DNA of 64,000 nt from Rubrivivax sp. Lineage in GTDB: Bacteria > Pseudomonadota > Gammaproteobacteria > Burkholderiales > Burkholderiaceae_C. The stretch covers positions 1 to 64,000 of the forward strand of contig SEFA01000018.1 of NCBI GenBank assembly GCA_004210455.1, in the 5' to 3' direction. How positions within the stretch are numbered: the stretch's first letter is position 1; every line of letters begins with the position of its first letter. Below are positions 53,199 to 62,446 of the stretch, piece by piece. The notes under the pieces were generated by a model. It searched no databases. It had not been told where the DNA came from and saw nothing but the letters and a program-made list of their open reading frames with translations. A program made the position numbers and the translations under genes.

Positions 53199-54014
53199 TC
53201 AGTCCTTCTTCATCAGCACCAGCAGCTGCGACAGGTTCTGCGCCGCGGCCTGGAGCTTGGGCAGGCCCTGCTCCAGCAGCATCTGCGGCGGCGTGCGCGA
53301 CGCATGGGTGCTGACGTTCATCGCGGCCACGACGCGACCGTCACGTCCGGTGATGGGCACGGCCACGCTCAGCACGCCGTCCTCCAGCTCCTGGTCCACC
53401 AGGCACCAGTGCTGGCGCCGCGCCTGCTCGATCGCGGCGCGCAACTCCTCGGGGGAGCGCACGGTATTGCTCGCGCGCCGCGCCAGCTGCACCTGCGCCA
53501 GGCGGGTCTCGCGGTCCTCGACCGGCAACGAGGCGAGCAGCACCCGGCCGGTCGCCGTCGCCCACGCCGGCAGCCGGCTGCCGATGCCCATCGGGTCGGA
53601 CAGGATCTTGCGCAGCGGCGCGCGCAGCACGAAGACCACGTCGTCGCCGTCGAGCACCGCGATGGAGACGGACTCCCGCAGGTCGTTGGCCAGCTGGATG
53701 GCGACCGGCTCCGCGAAGCGCCACAGCGGCTGCGAGGACAGGTAGGCGAAACCGAGATCGAGGATCTTCGGCGTCAGTTCGAACAGCCGCCCCTCCGATC
53801 TCACGTAGCCCAGCGTCTGCAACGTCAGCAGGATGCGACGCGCGCCGGCGCGCGTCAGCCCGCAGCGTTTGGCGACTTCCGTGAGCGTCTGCCGGGCGTG
53901 GTGGGTGTCGAAGGTCCGGATCACCGACAGGCCGCGCGCGAAGGATTGCACGTAGCTGTCGCCGGGCTTCAGGGGGGCGTTGATTGCGCTTTCGTCTGGA
54001 GACATGGGCGTCAT
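53199..54014 (-). CDS. IclR-family transcriptional regulator (PcaR/PcaU-like)
   Basis: A 271-residue regulator. The winged helix is at about residues 25-90 (TLTEVAKRCGLTRAGARRILLTLQTLGYV). The effector domain is about 95-268, with RESVSIAVLDGDDVVFVLR and LPAWATATGRVLLA. It is most like the PcaR/PcaU/PobR branch that senses aromatic-pathway intermediates. No aromatic-degradation gene is adjacent, so targets are elsewhere or different. An ATG three codons later (54005) is an alternative start; neither has a good ribosome site. It converges on phaB and is divergent from the AIM24 gene. Confidence 0.88.
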   Translation of the reverse strand: MTPMSPDESAINAPLKPGDSYVQSFARGLSVIRTFDTHHARQTLTEVAKRCGLTRAGARRILLTLQTLGYVRSEGRLFELTPKILDLGFAYLSSQPLWRFAEPVAIQLANDLRESVSIAVLDGDDVVFVLRAPLRKILSDPMGIGSRLPAWATATGRVLLASLPVEDRETRLAQVQLARRASNTVRSPEELRAAIEQARRQHWCLVDQELEDGVLSVAVPITGRDGRVVAAMNVSTHASRTPPQMLLEQGLPKLQAAAQNLSQLLVLMKKD

Positions 54015-54088
54015 GACCGCAGTAGAGGATGGCCGCGAAACGTTAATATCGCGCCCGTTTCCAAGTGAAAAGACAGAAGGTGAAGACC

Positions 54089-54901
54089 ATGGCCATGGAT
54101 GTTGTCGACTACGAGATCAAGGGTGCCGAAATGCAGTTCGTCGAGGTCGAACTCGACCCCGGCGAAGCCGCTATCGGCGAAGCCGGCAGCATGATGTTCA
54201 TGGATGTCGGGATCGGCATGGACACGGTGTTCGGCGACGGGTCCGCCAGCCAGGGCGGCTTCTTCGGGAAATTGCTGGGCGCCGGCAAGCGGCTGGTGAC
54301 CGGGGAATCGCTGTTCACCACGGTCTACACGAACCAGAGTCATGGGAAGTTGCGGGTCGCTTTCGCGGCGCCGTATCCCGGCAAGATCCTGCCGATGGAT
54401 CTCGGCAAGCTCGGAGGCACGCTCATCTGCCAGAAGGACGCGTTCCTTTGCGCGGCACGCGGGGTGTCGCTGGGGATTGCTCTCCAGCAGCGCCTGTCGA
54501 CAGGCTTCTTCGGTGGCGAAGGGTTCATCATGCAGAAGCTCGATGGTGATGGGCTGGCCTTCGTGCATGCGGGGGGTACCGTGGTTCGACGTACGCTCCA
54601 ACCCGGTCAGACGCTGCTGGTGGATACCGGCTGCGTCGTCGCCTACACGCCCAGCGTGAGTTTTGAGATTCAGTACGTGGGCAAGATCAAGACCGCCCTG
54701 TTCGGCGGCGAAGGTCTGTTCCTGGCCAAGATGACCGGTCCGGGAGAAGTGTGGCTGCAGAGCCTGCCGTTCTCCCGCCTGGCGTCGCGCGTCTTCGCCG
54801 CAGCCCCGCAGCGCGGGGGCTCCCGGGAAGAGGGGGGTCTCCTGACCGGTCTCGCCGGCGGCGGATTGCTGGGTGGGCTGCTGGGCGGCGACGACGAATG
54901 A
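54089..54901 (+). CDS. AIM24 / TIGR00266 family protein
   Basis: A 270-residue cytoplasmic protein with the double beta-sandwich of the AIM24 family. The signature is [20 protein letters not shown] at the start, [23 protein letters not shown] in the middle and [21 protein letters not shown] near the end. It closes with a Gly-rich tail ([17 protein letters not shown]). The bacterial function is unknown. The ATG at 54089 has AAGG 8 bases upstream; GTG at 54065 is less likely. Confidence 0.88.
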   Translation: MAMDVVDYEIKGAEMQFVEVELDPGEAAIGEAGSMMFMDVGIGMDTVFGDGSASQGGFFGKLLGAGKRLVTGESLFTTVYTNQSHGKLRVAFAAPYPGKILPMDLGKLGGTLICQKDAFLCAARGVSLGIALQQRLSTGFFGGEGFIMQKLDGDGLAFVHAGGTVVRRTLQPGQTLLVDTGCVVAYTPSVSFEIQYVGKIKTALFGGEGLFLAKMTGPGEVWLQSLPFSRLASRVFAAAPQRGGSREEGGLLTGLAGGGLLGGLLGGDDE

Positions 54902-54948
54902 GGGGCTGCCGGGACGCCTCCTGGGTGTCCCAGAAAGTTCGAGATGCG

Positions 54949-54979
54949 CAGACTTGCCGCAACCCTGGCGGCAAGTCTG
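54949..54979. terminator. Strong hairpin downstream of the AIM24 gene
   Basis: A perfect 12-bp stem (CAGACTTGCCGC / GCGGCAAGTCTG) with a 7-base loop, 47 bases after the AIM24 stop. There is no T-tract on either strand, so it is either a Rho-assisted end point or a processed 3' structure. The remaining bases to 55107 show nothing else. Confidence 0.45.
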
Positions 54980-55107
54980 GCGCAACCGAATGCAACGGCA
55001 GCAGGGGTTCCGGGGCCCTGTTCCGGCCGGACCCTAGGGTGAACCCGCCTTACACTTGAAGGCTGCGTGGCGCTGGGCGCGCCGCGCATCTCCTGTTGAG
55101 GATCTCC

Positions 55108-56130
55108 ATGCTGTCTTCCCTCGTGCGGCCCTTGCGGGTCGCCCTGGTCGCCACCGCCGTGGCCGCGTTCGGCGCGCTGACTGCGGCCCCGGCCGCCTTT
55201 GCGTCCGTCGGCAGTCCCATCTTCGTGCTGAACTCGCTGGACGCCGACATCAGCGTGATCGACCCCAAGGGCTTCCGCGAGGTCAAGCGCATCCCGACCG
55301 GCAAGGAGCCGCATCACCTCTACCTGACGCCCGACCGCAAGACCATGGTCGTGGCCAACGCGCTGGGCGATTCGCTGACCTTCCTCGATCCGGTGACGGC
55401 CGAGGTGCAGCGCACCGTGCGCGGCATCCCCGATCCGTACCACCTGCGCTTCTCGCCTGACATGAAGTGGCTGGTGCTGGCCGGCAACCGGCTGGACCAC
55501 GTCGACATCTACAAGTGGCAGCCGCAGAACGCGGCGCAGCCGCTGGCGCTGTTCAAGCGCTTCTCCGCGCCCAAGACACCCAGCCACCTGTCCATCGACA
55601 GCAAGAGCAGCGTCGTCTACGCGAGCCTGCAGGACAGCAGCGAACTGCTGTCCATCGACCTCAACACGATGGCCCCGCGCTGGAAGATTCCCGTCGGGAA
55701 GCTGCCCGCCGACCTCTACCTGACGCCGGACGACAAGTACCTGCTGGTCGCGCTGACCGGCGAGCGCAGCGTGGAGGTCTACGACGTCAGTGCCGCCCAG
55801 CCCAGGCTGGTCAAGCGCATCGAGACCGGCGACGGCGCGCATTCGTTCCGCGCGCTCGGCGACAGGAAGCATGTGCTGGTGAGCAACCGCGCGGCCAACA
55901 CCATCAGCAAGATCGCGCTGGCGGACTTCAGCGTCGTCGAGACCTTCAAGGCGCCCGGCGGCCCGGACGACATGGAGATCCTGACCGACGGCCGCACGCT
56001 GATGTTCACGTCGCGCTGGGCCCGCAAGCTCACGGTGATGGACCTGCAGACCAAGCAGATCCTGCAGCAGGTCAAGGTCGGCAAGTCGCCGCACGGCGTC
56101 TGGACGCTCGACCAGATGCCGCGCCAGTGA
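55108..56130 (+). CDS. Exported YVTN-type beta-propeller protein
   Basis: A 340-residue protein with a signal peptide ending AFA near residue 32. The mature chain is built of seven-bladed-propeller repeats of the YVTN/cytochrome d1 type: FVLNSLDADISVID, GKEPHHLYLTPDRKTMVVAN, GKLPADLYLTPDDKYLLVAL and GKSPHGVWTL. There is no haem motif. Its role is unknown; such proteins often bind partners in the periplasm. GAGGA precedes the ATG. It is the first gene of a five-gene same-strand run up to 59946. Confidence 0.85.
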   Translation: MLSSLVRPLRVALVATAVAAFGALTAAPAAFASVGSPIFVLNSLDADISVIDPKGFREVKRIPTGKEPHHLYLTPDRKTMVVANALGDSLTFLDPVTAEVQRTVRGIPDPYHLRFSPDMKWLVLAGNRLDHVDIYKWQPQNAAQPLALFKRFSAPKTPSHLSIDSKSSVVYASLQDSSELLSIDLNTMAPRWKIPVGKLPADLYLTPDDKYLLVALTGERSVEVYDVSAAQPRLVKRIETGDGAHSFRALGDRKHVLVSNRAANTISKIALADFSVVETFKAPGGPDDMEILTDGRTLMFTSRWARKLTVMDLQTKQILQQVKVGKSPHGVWTLDQMPRQ

Positions 56131-56162
56131 GCGCTCCCGGATCCAGGCCTGTCCGCGTGAAG

Positions 56163-57023
56163 ATGTCGTTCGTTCCCTCCCCACTGCGGCGGTCCGTCCG
56201 GCGCCAGGTCTTGCGCCACGGGGCGCTGATGCTGCTCGGCCTGACGGCCGTCGTGCAGGCGCAGCCGCAGGGGACGTCCGCGCCCGCCCGTTGCGACACG
56301 CCGGTCTACCTGACCTTCGACACCGGCCACATGGGCGTCGCGCCGCTGATCGTCGACACGCTCAAGCGCTTCGACGCGAAGGCCACGTTCTTCCTGGCCC
56401 AGGAGCCGACGATGGACGGCGGCCAGACGCTGGACGACAAGTGGGCGCCGTGGTGGAAGCAGCTGGCCGAGCAGGGTCACGATTTCGGCTCCCACACCTG
56501 GTACCACGACGCCTGGTCCGCGGACCTGCCGGACGGCCGGTTCCGCTTCAAGCGCGCCGCGGGCGAGCAGGTGCCGCAGAACGTCGTGCTGAGCGCGGCC
56601 GAATACTGCGAGGAACTCAAGCGCCCCGCGCGACGCTTTCTCGAGATGACGGGCCGGCCCATGTCCATGATCTTCCGCGCGCCGGCCGGACGCACCTCGC
56701 CGGCGCTGCTGGCGGCGGCGCAGGCCTGCGGCTTCCGCCATGTGGGCTGGAACCCGTCCGGCTTCCTCGGCGACGAACTGCCGAGCGACAAGTTCCCCAA
56801 CCAGGCGCTGCTGGAGCAGGCGCTCCGGCGCGTCAAGCCGGGCGACATCCTGATGGCGCACCTGGGCATCTGGTCGCGCCAGGACCCCTGGGCGCCGACG
56901 GTGCTGGAACCGCTGCTGCAGGGATTGAAGAACCGGGGCATGTGCTTCGCGCCGTTGCGCGATCATCCGGCGTACGTCGCATGGATGCGCAAGCCGCAAG
57001 AGGCCGTTGCGCAGCGGCGCTGA
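56163..57023 (+). CDS. Polysaccharide deacetylase-like (NodB-homology) exported protein
   Basis: A 286-residue exported protein with an N-terminal signal (HGALMLLGLTAVVQA, cleavage near residue 33). The NodB fold is visible: motif 1 TFDTGH (Asp53), motif 2 SHTWYHD (His111/His115), motif 3 FRAPAG and motif 5 LMAHLG. The second Asp of the usual TFDDG, a metal ligand, is Thr54, which may change metal binding or activity. The family removes N- or O-acetyl groups from polysaccharides or peptidoglycan. A GTG at 56127 overlapping the upstream stop is an alternative start. Confidence 0.82.
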   Translation: MSFVPSPLRRSVRRQVLRHGALMLLGLTAVVQAQPQGTSAPARCDTPVYLTFDTGHMGVAPLIVDTLKRFDAKATFFLAQEPTMDGGQTLDDKWAPWWKQLAEQGHDFGSHTWYHDAWSADLPDGRFRFKRAAGEQVPQNVVLSAAEYCEELKRPARRFLEMTGRPMSMIFRAPAGRTSPALLAAAQACGFRHVGWNPSGFLGDELPSDKFPNQALLEQALRRVKPGDILMAHLGIWSRQDPWAPTVLEPLLQGLKNRGMCFAPLRDHPAYVAWMRKPQEAVAQRR

Positions 57024-57054
57024 GGCTGATCTTTCCTGGAGGACCGACGGCGTG

Positions 57055-58131
57055 ATGGACTGGTTCACCGATCTGTTCGGACAGGCGCAGCAGGCGCTGT
57101 TCGAGAGCGTCATTCAACCGATCGTCTTCAACCTCGGGTACGGCAACCTGCTCGAGGACGCGTTCGACGCGACCGGCTGGCTGCTGGTCGGCCTGATCCA
57201 GATCGTCGTGATGCTGGCGGTGATCGGCTCGCTGCAGCGCTGGCGTCCGGCGGAGGCCGTCACCGACCGGCATGCGATCCGCATCGACATCGTCTACACG
57301 CTGATCCAGCGGCTGGGGCTGTTCCGGCTGGTCATGTTCTTCTCGCTGGAGCCGCTGTTCGACGGCGCCGTCGGCGAGATGCGCATGCAGGGCATCCCGA
57401 CCTTCCAGCTCGACGTGCTGTGGCCCGGCGTCACCGACGTGGCCTGGGTCAGCTTCATCGTCTACCTGGTCGCCTTCGACCTGCTGATGTACTGGCTGCA
57501 CCGCGCGCAGCATTCGTGGAACTGGTGGTGGGCGCTGCACTCGCTGCACCACAGCCAGCGCCAGATGACGATGTGGAGCGACAGCCGCAACCACCTGCTC
57601 GACGACCTGATCATCGACAGCGCCGTCGCCATCACGGCGCGGCTGATCGGTGTCGGTCCCGGACAATTCGTCGCGCTGGTGGCGGTCTCGCAATTGCTGG
57701 AGAACCTGCAGCACGCGAATCTGCGCCTGACCTTCGGCCTGATCGGCGAACGGCTGCTGGTGAGCCCGCGCTTCCACCGGCTGCATCACTCGATCGGCAT
57801 CGGTCATGAAGGCTTCGGTCGCGGCACCCTGGGCGGCCACAACTTCGCGGTCATGTTCCCGATCTGGGACGTGATCTTCCGCACCGCCAACTTCGAGGAC
57901 CGCTGGGACCCGACCGGGGTGCGCGACCAACTGCCGGAAGAGGGCGGTCGCGACTACGGGCGCGGCTTCTGGGCGCAGCAGTGGCTGGGCCTCAAGCGGC
58001 TCGTCGGACGTGACAAGATCGCCCCCGCGCCCGGAGGCGGATCCGGTCCGACCGGCGGCGCGCCCAGGGACATCGCCGGCCGCCCGCCGGCGGACATGAA
58101 CGGCCGTGTTCCGGCCGGAGGGAACGACTGA
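57055..58131 (+). CDS. Sterol desaturase / fatty acid hydroxylase family protein
   Basis: A 358-residue di-iron membrane enzyme. The histidine signature is complete: HRAQH, HSLHH and HRLHH, with about four to five hydrophobic helices around it. Bacterial members hydroxylate or desaturate lipids; the substrate is unknown. The C-terminal 40 residues are a Gly/Pro-rich tail. GGAGGA precedes GTG-ATG at 57052/57055; either may start. Its stop overlaps the next gene's start by one base (TGATG). Confidence 0.87.
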   Translation: MDWFTDLFGQAQQALFESVIQPIVFNLGYGNLLEDAFDATGWLLVGLIQIVVMLAVIGSLQRWRPAEAVTDRHAIRIDIVYTLIQRLGLFRLVMFFSLEPLFDGAVGEMRMQGIPTFQLDVLWPGVTDVAWVSFIVYLVAFDLLMYWLHRAQHSWNWWWALHSLHHSQRQMTMWSDSRNHLLDDLIIDSAVAITARLIGVGPGQFVALVAVSQLLENLQHANLRLTFGLIGERLLVSPRFHRLHHSIGIGHEGFGRGTLGGHNFAVMFPIWDVIFRTANFEDRWDPTGVRDQLPEEGGRDYGRGFWAQQWLGLKRLVGRDKIAPAPGGGSGPTGGAPRDIAGRPPADMNGRVPAGGND

Positions 58132-59108
58132 TGATCAAGCCGATGAGCCGCCTGGCGGACTCGTTCTGGCGCGCCGCCGCGTACTGCCTGCATCCGCGCG
58201 TGATCGGCCTGTCCTTGCTGCCGCTGATCGTCTCGGCGGCGCTGGCTTTCGGACTTGGCTACTTCTTCTGGGAAGCGGCGGTGGCCGGCGTGCGCGCCAC
58301 GATGGAGTCGTGGAGCCTCATCGACGGCATGCTGAAATGGCTGGACAGCCTGGGCGCGGCCTCGTTCCGCACCGTGCTCGCGCCCATCATCGTGCTCGCG
58401 ATGGCCGTGCCGGCGCTGGTCGTGCTCAGCCTGTTGCTGGTCGCGCTGCTGATGACGCCGTCGATGGTGGATCTGGTCGCGCAGCGGCGTTTCGCCAGCC
58501 TGGAACGCAAGCGCGGCGCGGGCTTCGTCGCCAGCCTGAGCTGGTCGCTGGGCCACACGGTGCTGTGCGTCGTGCTGCTGATCGCGTCGCTGCCGTTCTG
58601 GTTGATCCCGCCGCTGGCGTTGATCCTGCCGCCCCTGATCTGGGGCTGGCTGGGCTATCGCGTCTTCACCTTCGACGTGCTTGCCGAACACGCCTCCGGA
58701 CCTGAGCGCCGGCGCCTCATCAGCGAGCACCGGATGCCGCTGCTCGTCCTCGGTCTGGCGACCGGTTACCTCGGCGCGGCCCCCGCCGCGATCTGGGCGC
58801 TGGGTGCGCTGACGATCGCCTTTGCGCCGGTGCTCATCCTGGTCTCGGTCTGGCTCTACACGCTGGTCTTCGCGTTCAGCTCGCTCTGGTTCGCGCACTA
58901 CGCGCTGGCTGCGTTGCAGGAAATGCGTCGCGCCGACACCCTGTCCGATCGCGCGCCCGATCCGGTGATGGACGCGCTGCCGGCGAACTACGCGACCGCA
59001 CCGCCTCGCATCGTCGACGATGTCGACGGGGTCGACGGGGTCGATGACCGGCAAGACCCGGCACCCGGAGCGGCTCCCCGCATCGAGAACAAGCCCTCGC
59101 CGCTCTGA
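58131..59108 (+). CDS. EI24-domain (CysZ-like) membrane protein
   Basis: A 325-residue inner-membrane protein of the EI24/CysZ family with about five to six hydrophobic helices (residues 22-45, 75-105, 140-180, 205-250). E. coli CysZ is a sulphate channel; in this family the substrate is often undefined. The C-terminal 60 residues are hydrophilic and contain a DDVDGVDGVDD repeat. GGAGGGAACG precedes the ATG, which overlaps the upstream stop by one base, so coupling to the sterol-desaturase-like gene is strong. Confidence 0.82.
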   Translation: MIKPMSRLADSFWRAAAYCLHPRVIGLSLLPLIVSAALAFGLGYFFWEAAVAGVRATMESWSLIDGMLKWLDSLGAASFRTVLAPIIVLAMAVPALVVLSLLLVALLMTPSMVDLVAQRRFASLERKRGAGFVASLSWSLGHTVLCVVLLIASLPFWLIPPLALILPPLIWGWLGYRVFTFDVLAEHASGPERRRLISEHRMPLLVLGLATGYLGAAPAAIWALGALTIAFAPVLILVSVWLYTLVFAFSSLWFAHYALAALQEMRRADTLSDRAPDPVMDALPANYATAPPRIVDDVDGVDGVDDRQDPAPGAAPRIENKPSPL

Positions 59109-59151
59109 GCCCGCCCCGACTTCCGATCCCACGTTTCCGCAGGAACCCCGC

Positions 59152-59946
59152 ATGAACATCGGCCTCTTCATCATCGGCGACGAGATCCTGTCCGGGAAGC
59201 GTCAGGACAAGCACCTGTCCAAGGTGATCGAACTGCTGAGCGCGCGCGGGCTGTCCCTGGCCTGGGCGAAGTACCTCGGCGACGACCGCGAGCACCTGAT
59301 CCGCGAGTACCGCGCCGCCTTCGACAGCGGGGACCTGTTCTTCAGCTGCGGCGGCATCGGCGCGACGCCGGACGACCACACGCGGCAGGCGGCCGCGGCG
59401 GCGCTGGGCCAGCCGCTGGCCCTGCATCCCGAGGCCGCCGAACTGATCTGGCAGCGCGTCCAGCAGATGGCGGCGGAGCAGGGCACGACGCCCGAGCGCG
59501 ACCACCCCGACACGCGGCGTCGCATGGAGATGGGCGTGTTCCCGCAAGGGGCCGCCATCATCCCGAACCCGTACAACAAGATCCCCGGCTTCTCGGTCGG
59601 TCGTGCCTACTTCGTCCCCGGCTTCCCGGTGATGGCGCATCCGATGATCGAGTGGGTCCTCGACCACCTGCACGCCGACCTGCACCGCCAGGTCGGCACG
59701 CGCGAGCGCTCGCTCATCGTGCAGGGCGCGATGGAGGCCAGCCTCACGCCGCTGATGGAACGCGTCGAGGCTGACTACCCCGGCGTCAAGGTCTTCTCGC
59801 TGCCCAGCGTCGACCATCCGCAATGGGGTCGCCACATCGAACTGGGCGTCAAGGGCGACGCCGCCGCCATGGACGCCGCCTACGCCGCCCTGCGGACGGG
59901 CGTTGTCCAGTTTGGTGCCGCCATCAGCACTGAATTGGTGCGATGA
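59152..59946 (+). CDS. Molybdopterin-binding (CinA N-terminal-like) protein
   Basis: A 264-residue cytoplasmic protein with a MoCF/MogA-like domain at residues 1-170: GLFIIGDEILSGKRQDKH, FFSCGGIGATPDDHTRQAAA and VFPQGAAIIPNPYNKIPGF. It matches the N-terminal half of CinA but lacks the C-terminal deamidase domain. The function of these stand-alone proteins is not established. AGGAA precedes the ATG at 59152. It ends the run that starts at 55108 and is followed by the glnA promoter region. Confidence 0.85.
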   Translation: MNIGLFIIGDEILSGKRQDKHLSKVIELLSARGLSLAWAKYLGDDREHLIREYRAAFDSGDLFFSCGGIGATPDDHTRQAAAAALGQPLALHPEAAELIWQRVQQMAAEQGTTPERDHPDTRRRMEMGVFPQGAAIIPNPYNKIPGFSVGRAYFVPGFPVMAHPMIEWVLDHLHADLHRQVGTRERSLIVQGAMEASLTPLMERVEADYPGVKVFSLPSVDHPQWGRHIELGVKGDAAAMDAAYAALRTGVVQFGAAISTELVR

Positions 59947-60061
59947 TGCACCGAGTCGGGCGCGTGCGAGGAGCGTGTCACGGGCGGCCCGACCCCGGTC
60001 CTCTCTGATCGGCGGTTGCCGCCCCCGTCTGGCGCGTTGGGCATCAAGGGCTTGCGCGTCA

Positions 60062-60078
60062 TGCACCGCTCTGGCGCC
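60062..60078 (+). promoter_or_regulatory. Possible NtrC-binding site upstream of glnA
   Basis: TGCACC-N5-GGCGCC resembles the NtrC consensus TGCACC-N5-GGTGCA (10 of 12 defined bases). It is about 60 bases before the predicted start. A TGCACC half-site also lies at 59947-59952. Confidence 0.4.
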
Positions 60079-60103
60079 TGGCTGTCACCGTGCCGCCATC
60101 TGC

Positions 60104-60119
60104 TGGCATGCAAACTGCT
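60104..60119 (+). promoter_or_regulatory. Sigma-54 promoter of glnA
   Basis: TGGCATG-CAAA-CTGCT matches the -24/-12 consensus with GG at 60105-60106 and GC at 60117-60118, exactly 10 bases apart. It is 69 bases before the glnA ATG. NtrB and NtrC are encoded just downstream, which is the known control of glnA. Confidence 0.7.
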
Positions 60120-60187
60120 AAATCGTCCCCGCTGGGCCCTTGCCCCACGACTCTTTCTTTCTTTCCAGCCCCCTCTAGGAGTGATTG

Positions 60188-61606
60188 ATGGCCACCAAGA
60201 CCGTCGCCGACGTGATGAACCTGGTCAAGGAGCATGAAGTCAAGTTCGTTGACTTCCGCTTCACCGACACGCGCGGCAAGGAGCAGCACGTGACCGTGCC
60301 CGTCTCCCATTTCGACGAAGACAAGTTCACCGACGGCCATGCCTTCGACGGCTCCTCGATCGCCGGCTGGAAGGGCATCGAAGCGTCGGACATGCTGCTG
60401 ATCCCGGATCCGAACACGGCCAACATCGATCCGTTCTACGAAGAGCCGACGCTGATCCTGTCCTGCGACGTCATCGACCCGACCGACGGCAAGGCCTATG
60501 AGCGCGACCCGCGCTCGCTGGCCCGTCGCGCCGAGGCCTACCTGAAGTCCTCCGGCCTGGGCGACACCGCCTACTTCGGTCCGGAACCCGAGTTCTTCAT
60601 CTTCGACAGCGTCCGCTGGAACGTGGACATGTCCGGCTCGTTCGTCAAGATCGAATCGGAAGAAGCCGCCTGGAACACCGGCAAGGACTACGAGCACGGC
60701 AACAGCGGCTACCGTCCGACCGTCAAGGGCGGCTACTTCCCGGTGCCCCCGGTCGACAGCGGCCAGGACATGCGCTCGGAGATGTGCCTGATCCTGGAAC
60801 AGATGGGCATCCCCGTCGAAGTCCACCACCATGAAGTGGCCAACGCCGGCCAGATGGAGATCGGCACCAAGTTCAGCTCGCTGGTCCAGCGCGCCGACTG
60901 GCTGCAGCTGCAGAAGTACATCATCCAGAACGTCGCGCACGCCTACGGCAAGACCGCCACGTTCATGCCGAAGCCCATCGTCGGCGACAACGGCTCGGGC
61001 ATGCACGTCCACCAGTCGGTCTGGAAGGACGGCAAGAACCTGTTCGCCGGTGACGGCTATGCCGGCCTGAGCGACTTCGCGCTGTACTACATCGGCGGCA
61101 TCATCAAGCACGCCCGCGCGCTGAACGCCATCACCAACCCGGGGACCAACTCGTACAAGCGTCTGGTGCCCGGGTTCGAAGCCCCGGTGAAGCTGGCCTA
61201 CTCGGCCAAGAACCGCTCGGCCTCGATCCGCATCCCGTACGTGGCGAACCCCAAGGGCCGCCGCATCGAGGCGCGTTTCCCGGATCCCTCGGCCAACCCG
61301 TACCTGGCCTTCGCGGCCCTGCTGATGGCCGGCCTGGACGGCGTGGAAAACAAGATCCATCCGGGCGAAGCCGCCACCAAGGACCTGTACCACCTGCCGC
61401 CGGAAGAAGACGCGAAGATCCCGACCGTCTGCCACTCGCTGGACCAGGCGCTGGAGTATCTGGACAAGGACCGCGCGTTCCTGACCAAGGGCGGCGTGTT
61501 CACCGATAGCTTCATCGATGCCTACATCGAGCTGAAGATGCAGGAAGTCCAGCGCTTCCGCATGACCACCCACCCGGTCGAGTTCGACATGTACTACTCG
61601 CTGTGA
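60188..61606 (+). CDS. glnA: Glutamine synthetase type I
   Basis: Makes glutamine from glutamate, ammonia and ATP; a dodecamer in the cytoplasm. The length is 472 aa. The signatures are [17 protein letters not shown] near the start, the ATP/metal segment [33 protein letters not shown] and the adenylylation site Tyr401 in [10 protein letters not shown], so activity is probably set by GlnE. AGGAG precedes the ATG at 60188. It is transcribed from a sigma-54 promoter and ends in a strong terminator. Confidence 0.98.
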   Translation: MATKTVADVMNLVKEHEVKFVDFRFTDTRGKEQHVTVPVSHFDEDKFTDGHAFDGSSIAGWKGIEASDMLLIPDPNTANIDPFYEEPTLILSCDVIDPTDGKAYERDPRSLARRAEAYLKSSGLGDTAYFGPEPEFFIFDSVRWNVDMSGSFVKIESEEAAWNTGKDYEHGNSGYRPTVKGGYFPVPPVDSGQDMRSEMCLILEQMGIPVEVHHHEVANAGQMEIGTKFSSLVQRADWLQLQKYIIQNVAHAYGKTATFMPKPIVGDNGSGMHVHQSVWKDGKNLFAGDGYAGLSDFALYYIGGIIKHARALNAITNPGTNSYKRLVPGFEAPVKLAYSAKNRSASIRIPYVANPKGRRIEARFPDPSANPYLAFAALLMAGLDGVENKIHPGEAATKDLYHLPPEEDAKIPTVCHSLDQALEYLDKDRAFLTKGGVFTDSFIDAYIELKMQEVQRFRMTTHPVEFDMYYSL

Positions 61607-61673
61607 TCGTCCGCGCGGAGTGCGCCATGACCGCTTCGGCACGGCCCGCTCCGCACGTTCGTCGCATCGCACA

Positions 61674-61702
61674 GGGACGGCTCGCGCCGTCCCTTTTCTT
61701 TT
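61674..61702 (+). terminator. Rho-independent terminator of glnA
   Basis: A perfect 8-bp stem (GGGACGGC / GCCGTCCC) with a TCGC loop, followed by TTTTCTTTTG. It lies 67 bases after the glnA stop. It implies that ntrBC need their own promoter or rely on read-through. Confidence 0.92.
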
Positions 61703-61840
61703 GCCTTCTCCGCAGCGCCGTGTCGGCACTTCCACACTCGAACACCTGGCAACAGCGCGTGAGCGCACGCTCTCGCCCGGGCGTGACCGATTGCGTCACA
61801 ATGCTTGACGACTCTGGTCAGTTGGAAGCAGGGAATGCAG

Positions 61841-62377
61841 ATGACGCTGCAGCACAAGCGGGTGGGACGTTCTTGGTTGGCGACGATGCTGACCGCCATG
61901 GTGGGCATGGCGGCCGGGCAGGCGTCGGCACAGGGCGTGGTGTATCGCTGCCCCGGTCCGCCGGTGCTGTACACCGACGCGATCTCCGCCAAGGAAGCCG
62001 CCGACAAAGGCTGCCGCAGCATCGAGGGCACGCCGATCTCGGTGATCGCACCCATCAAGCCGCGTCCGGCGACGACCGCCGCGCCCACCTCGGGCTCGGG
62101 AGGTCAAGGTGACCTCAAGGTCGACGGCAAGGAACAGCGCGTGCGCGACGACGACCGCCGCCGCATCCTCGAGCAGGAGCTGCGCGACGCGGAAAGCAAG
62201 CTCGCCAAGGCCCAGCAGGAATACAACGGCGGCCAGCCCGAGCGCCGCGGCGACGAACGCAATTACCAGAAGTACCTGGACCGCACGACCGAGCTCAAGG
62301 CTTCGGTCTCGCGCCAGGAGGCCGACGTCCAGGCCATCAAGCGCGAGCTCGCCAAGCTGCCGCCGCCCAACCTCTGA
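61841..62377 (+). CDS. Small exported protein with N-terminal DUF4124-like segment
   Basis: A protein of about 178 residues. The signal peptide ends ASA near residue 30. The mature start VVYRCPGPPVLYTDAISAKEAADKGC (61938 onward), with two Cys, resembles the DUF4124 pattern seen in many betaproteobacteria. The C-terminal 85 residues are a charged coiled coil (RRRILEQELRDAESKLAKAQQ). The function is unknown. An ATG two codons upstream (61835) is also possible; AGGGA fits 61841 best. It lies between glnA and ntrB, 69 bases before ntrB, and is probably their passenger. Confidence 0.78.
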   Translation: MTLQHKRVGRSWLATMLTAMVGMAAGQASAQGVVYRCPGPPVLYTDAISAKEAADKGCRSIEGTPISVIAPIKPRPATTAAPTSGSGGQGDLKVDGKEQRVRDDDRRRILEQELRDAESKLAKAQQEYNGGQPERRGDERNYQKYLDRTTELKASVSRQEADVQAIKRELAKLPPPNL

Positions 62378-62446
62378 TCGAGGAACGGCGGGCCGGGCCG
62401 CCCAGGCCGGGGTGTCGCGCGACGATGGCGACACGAGCGACACCGC

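Noticed and set aside
59947-60187. Riboswitch or glutamine-type leader upstream of glnA
   Set aside because: I could not recognise the glnA RNA motif core. The region is better explained by sigma-54 and NtrC elements.
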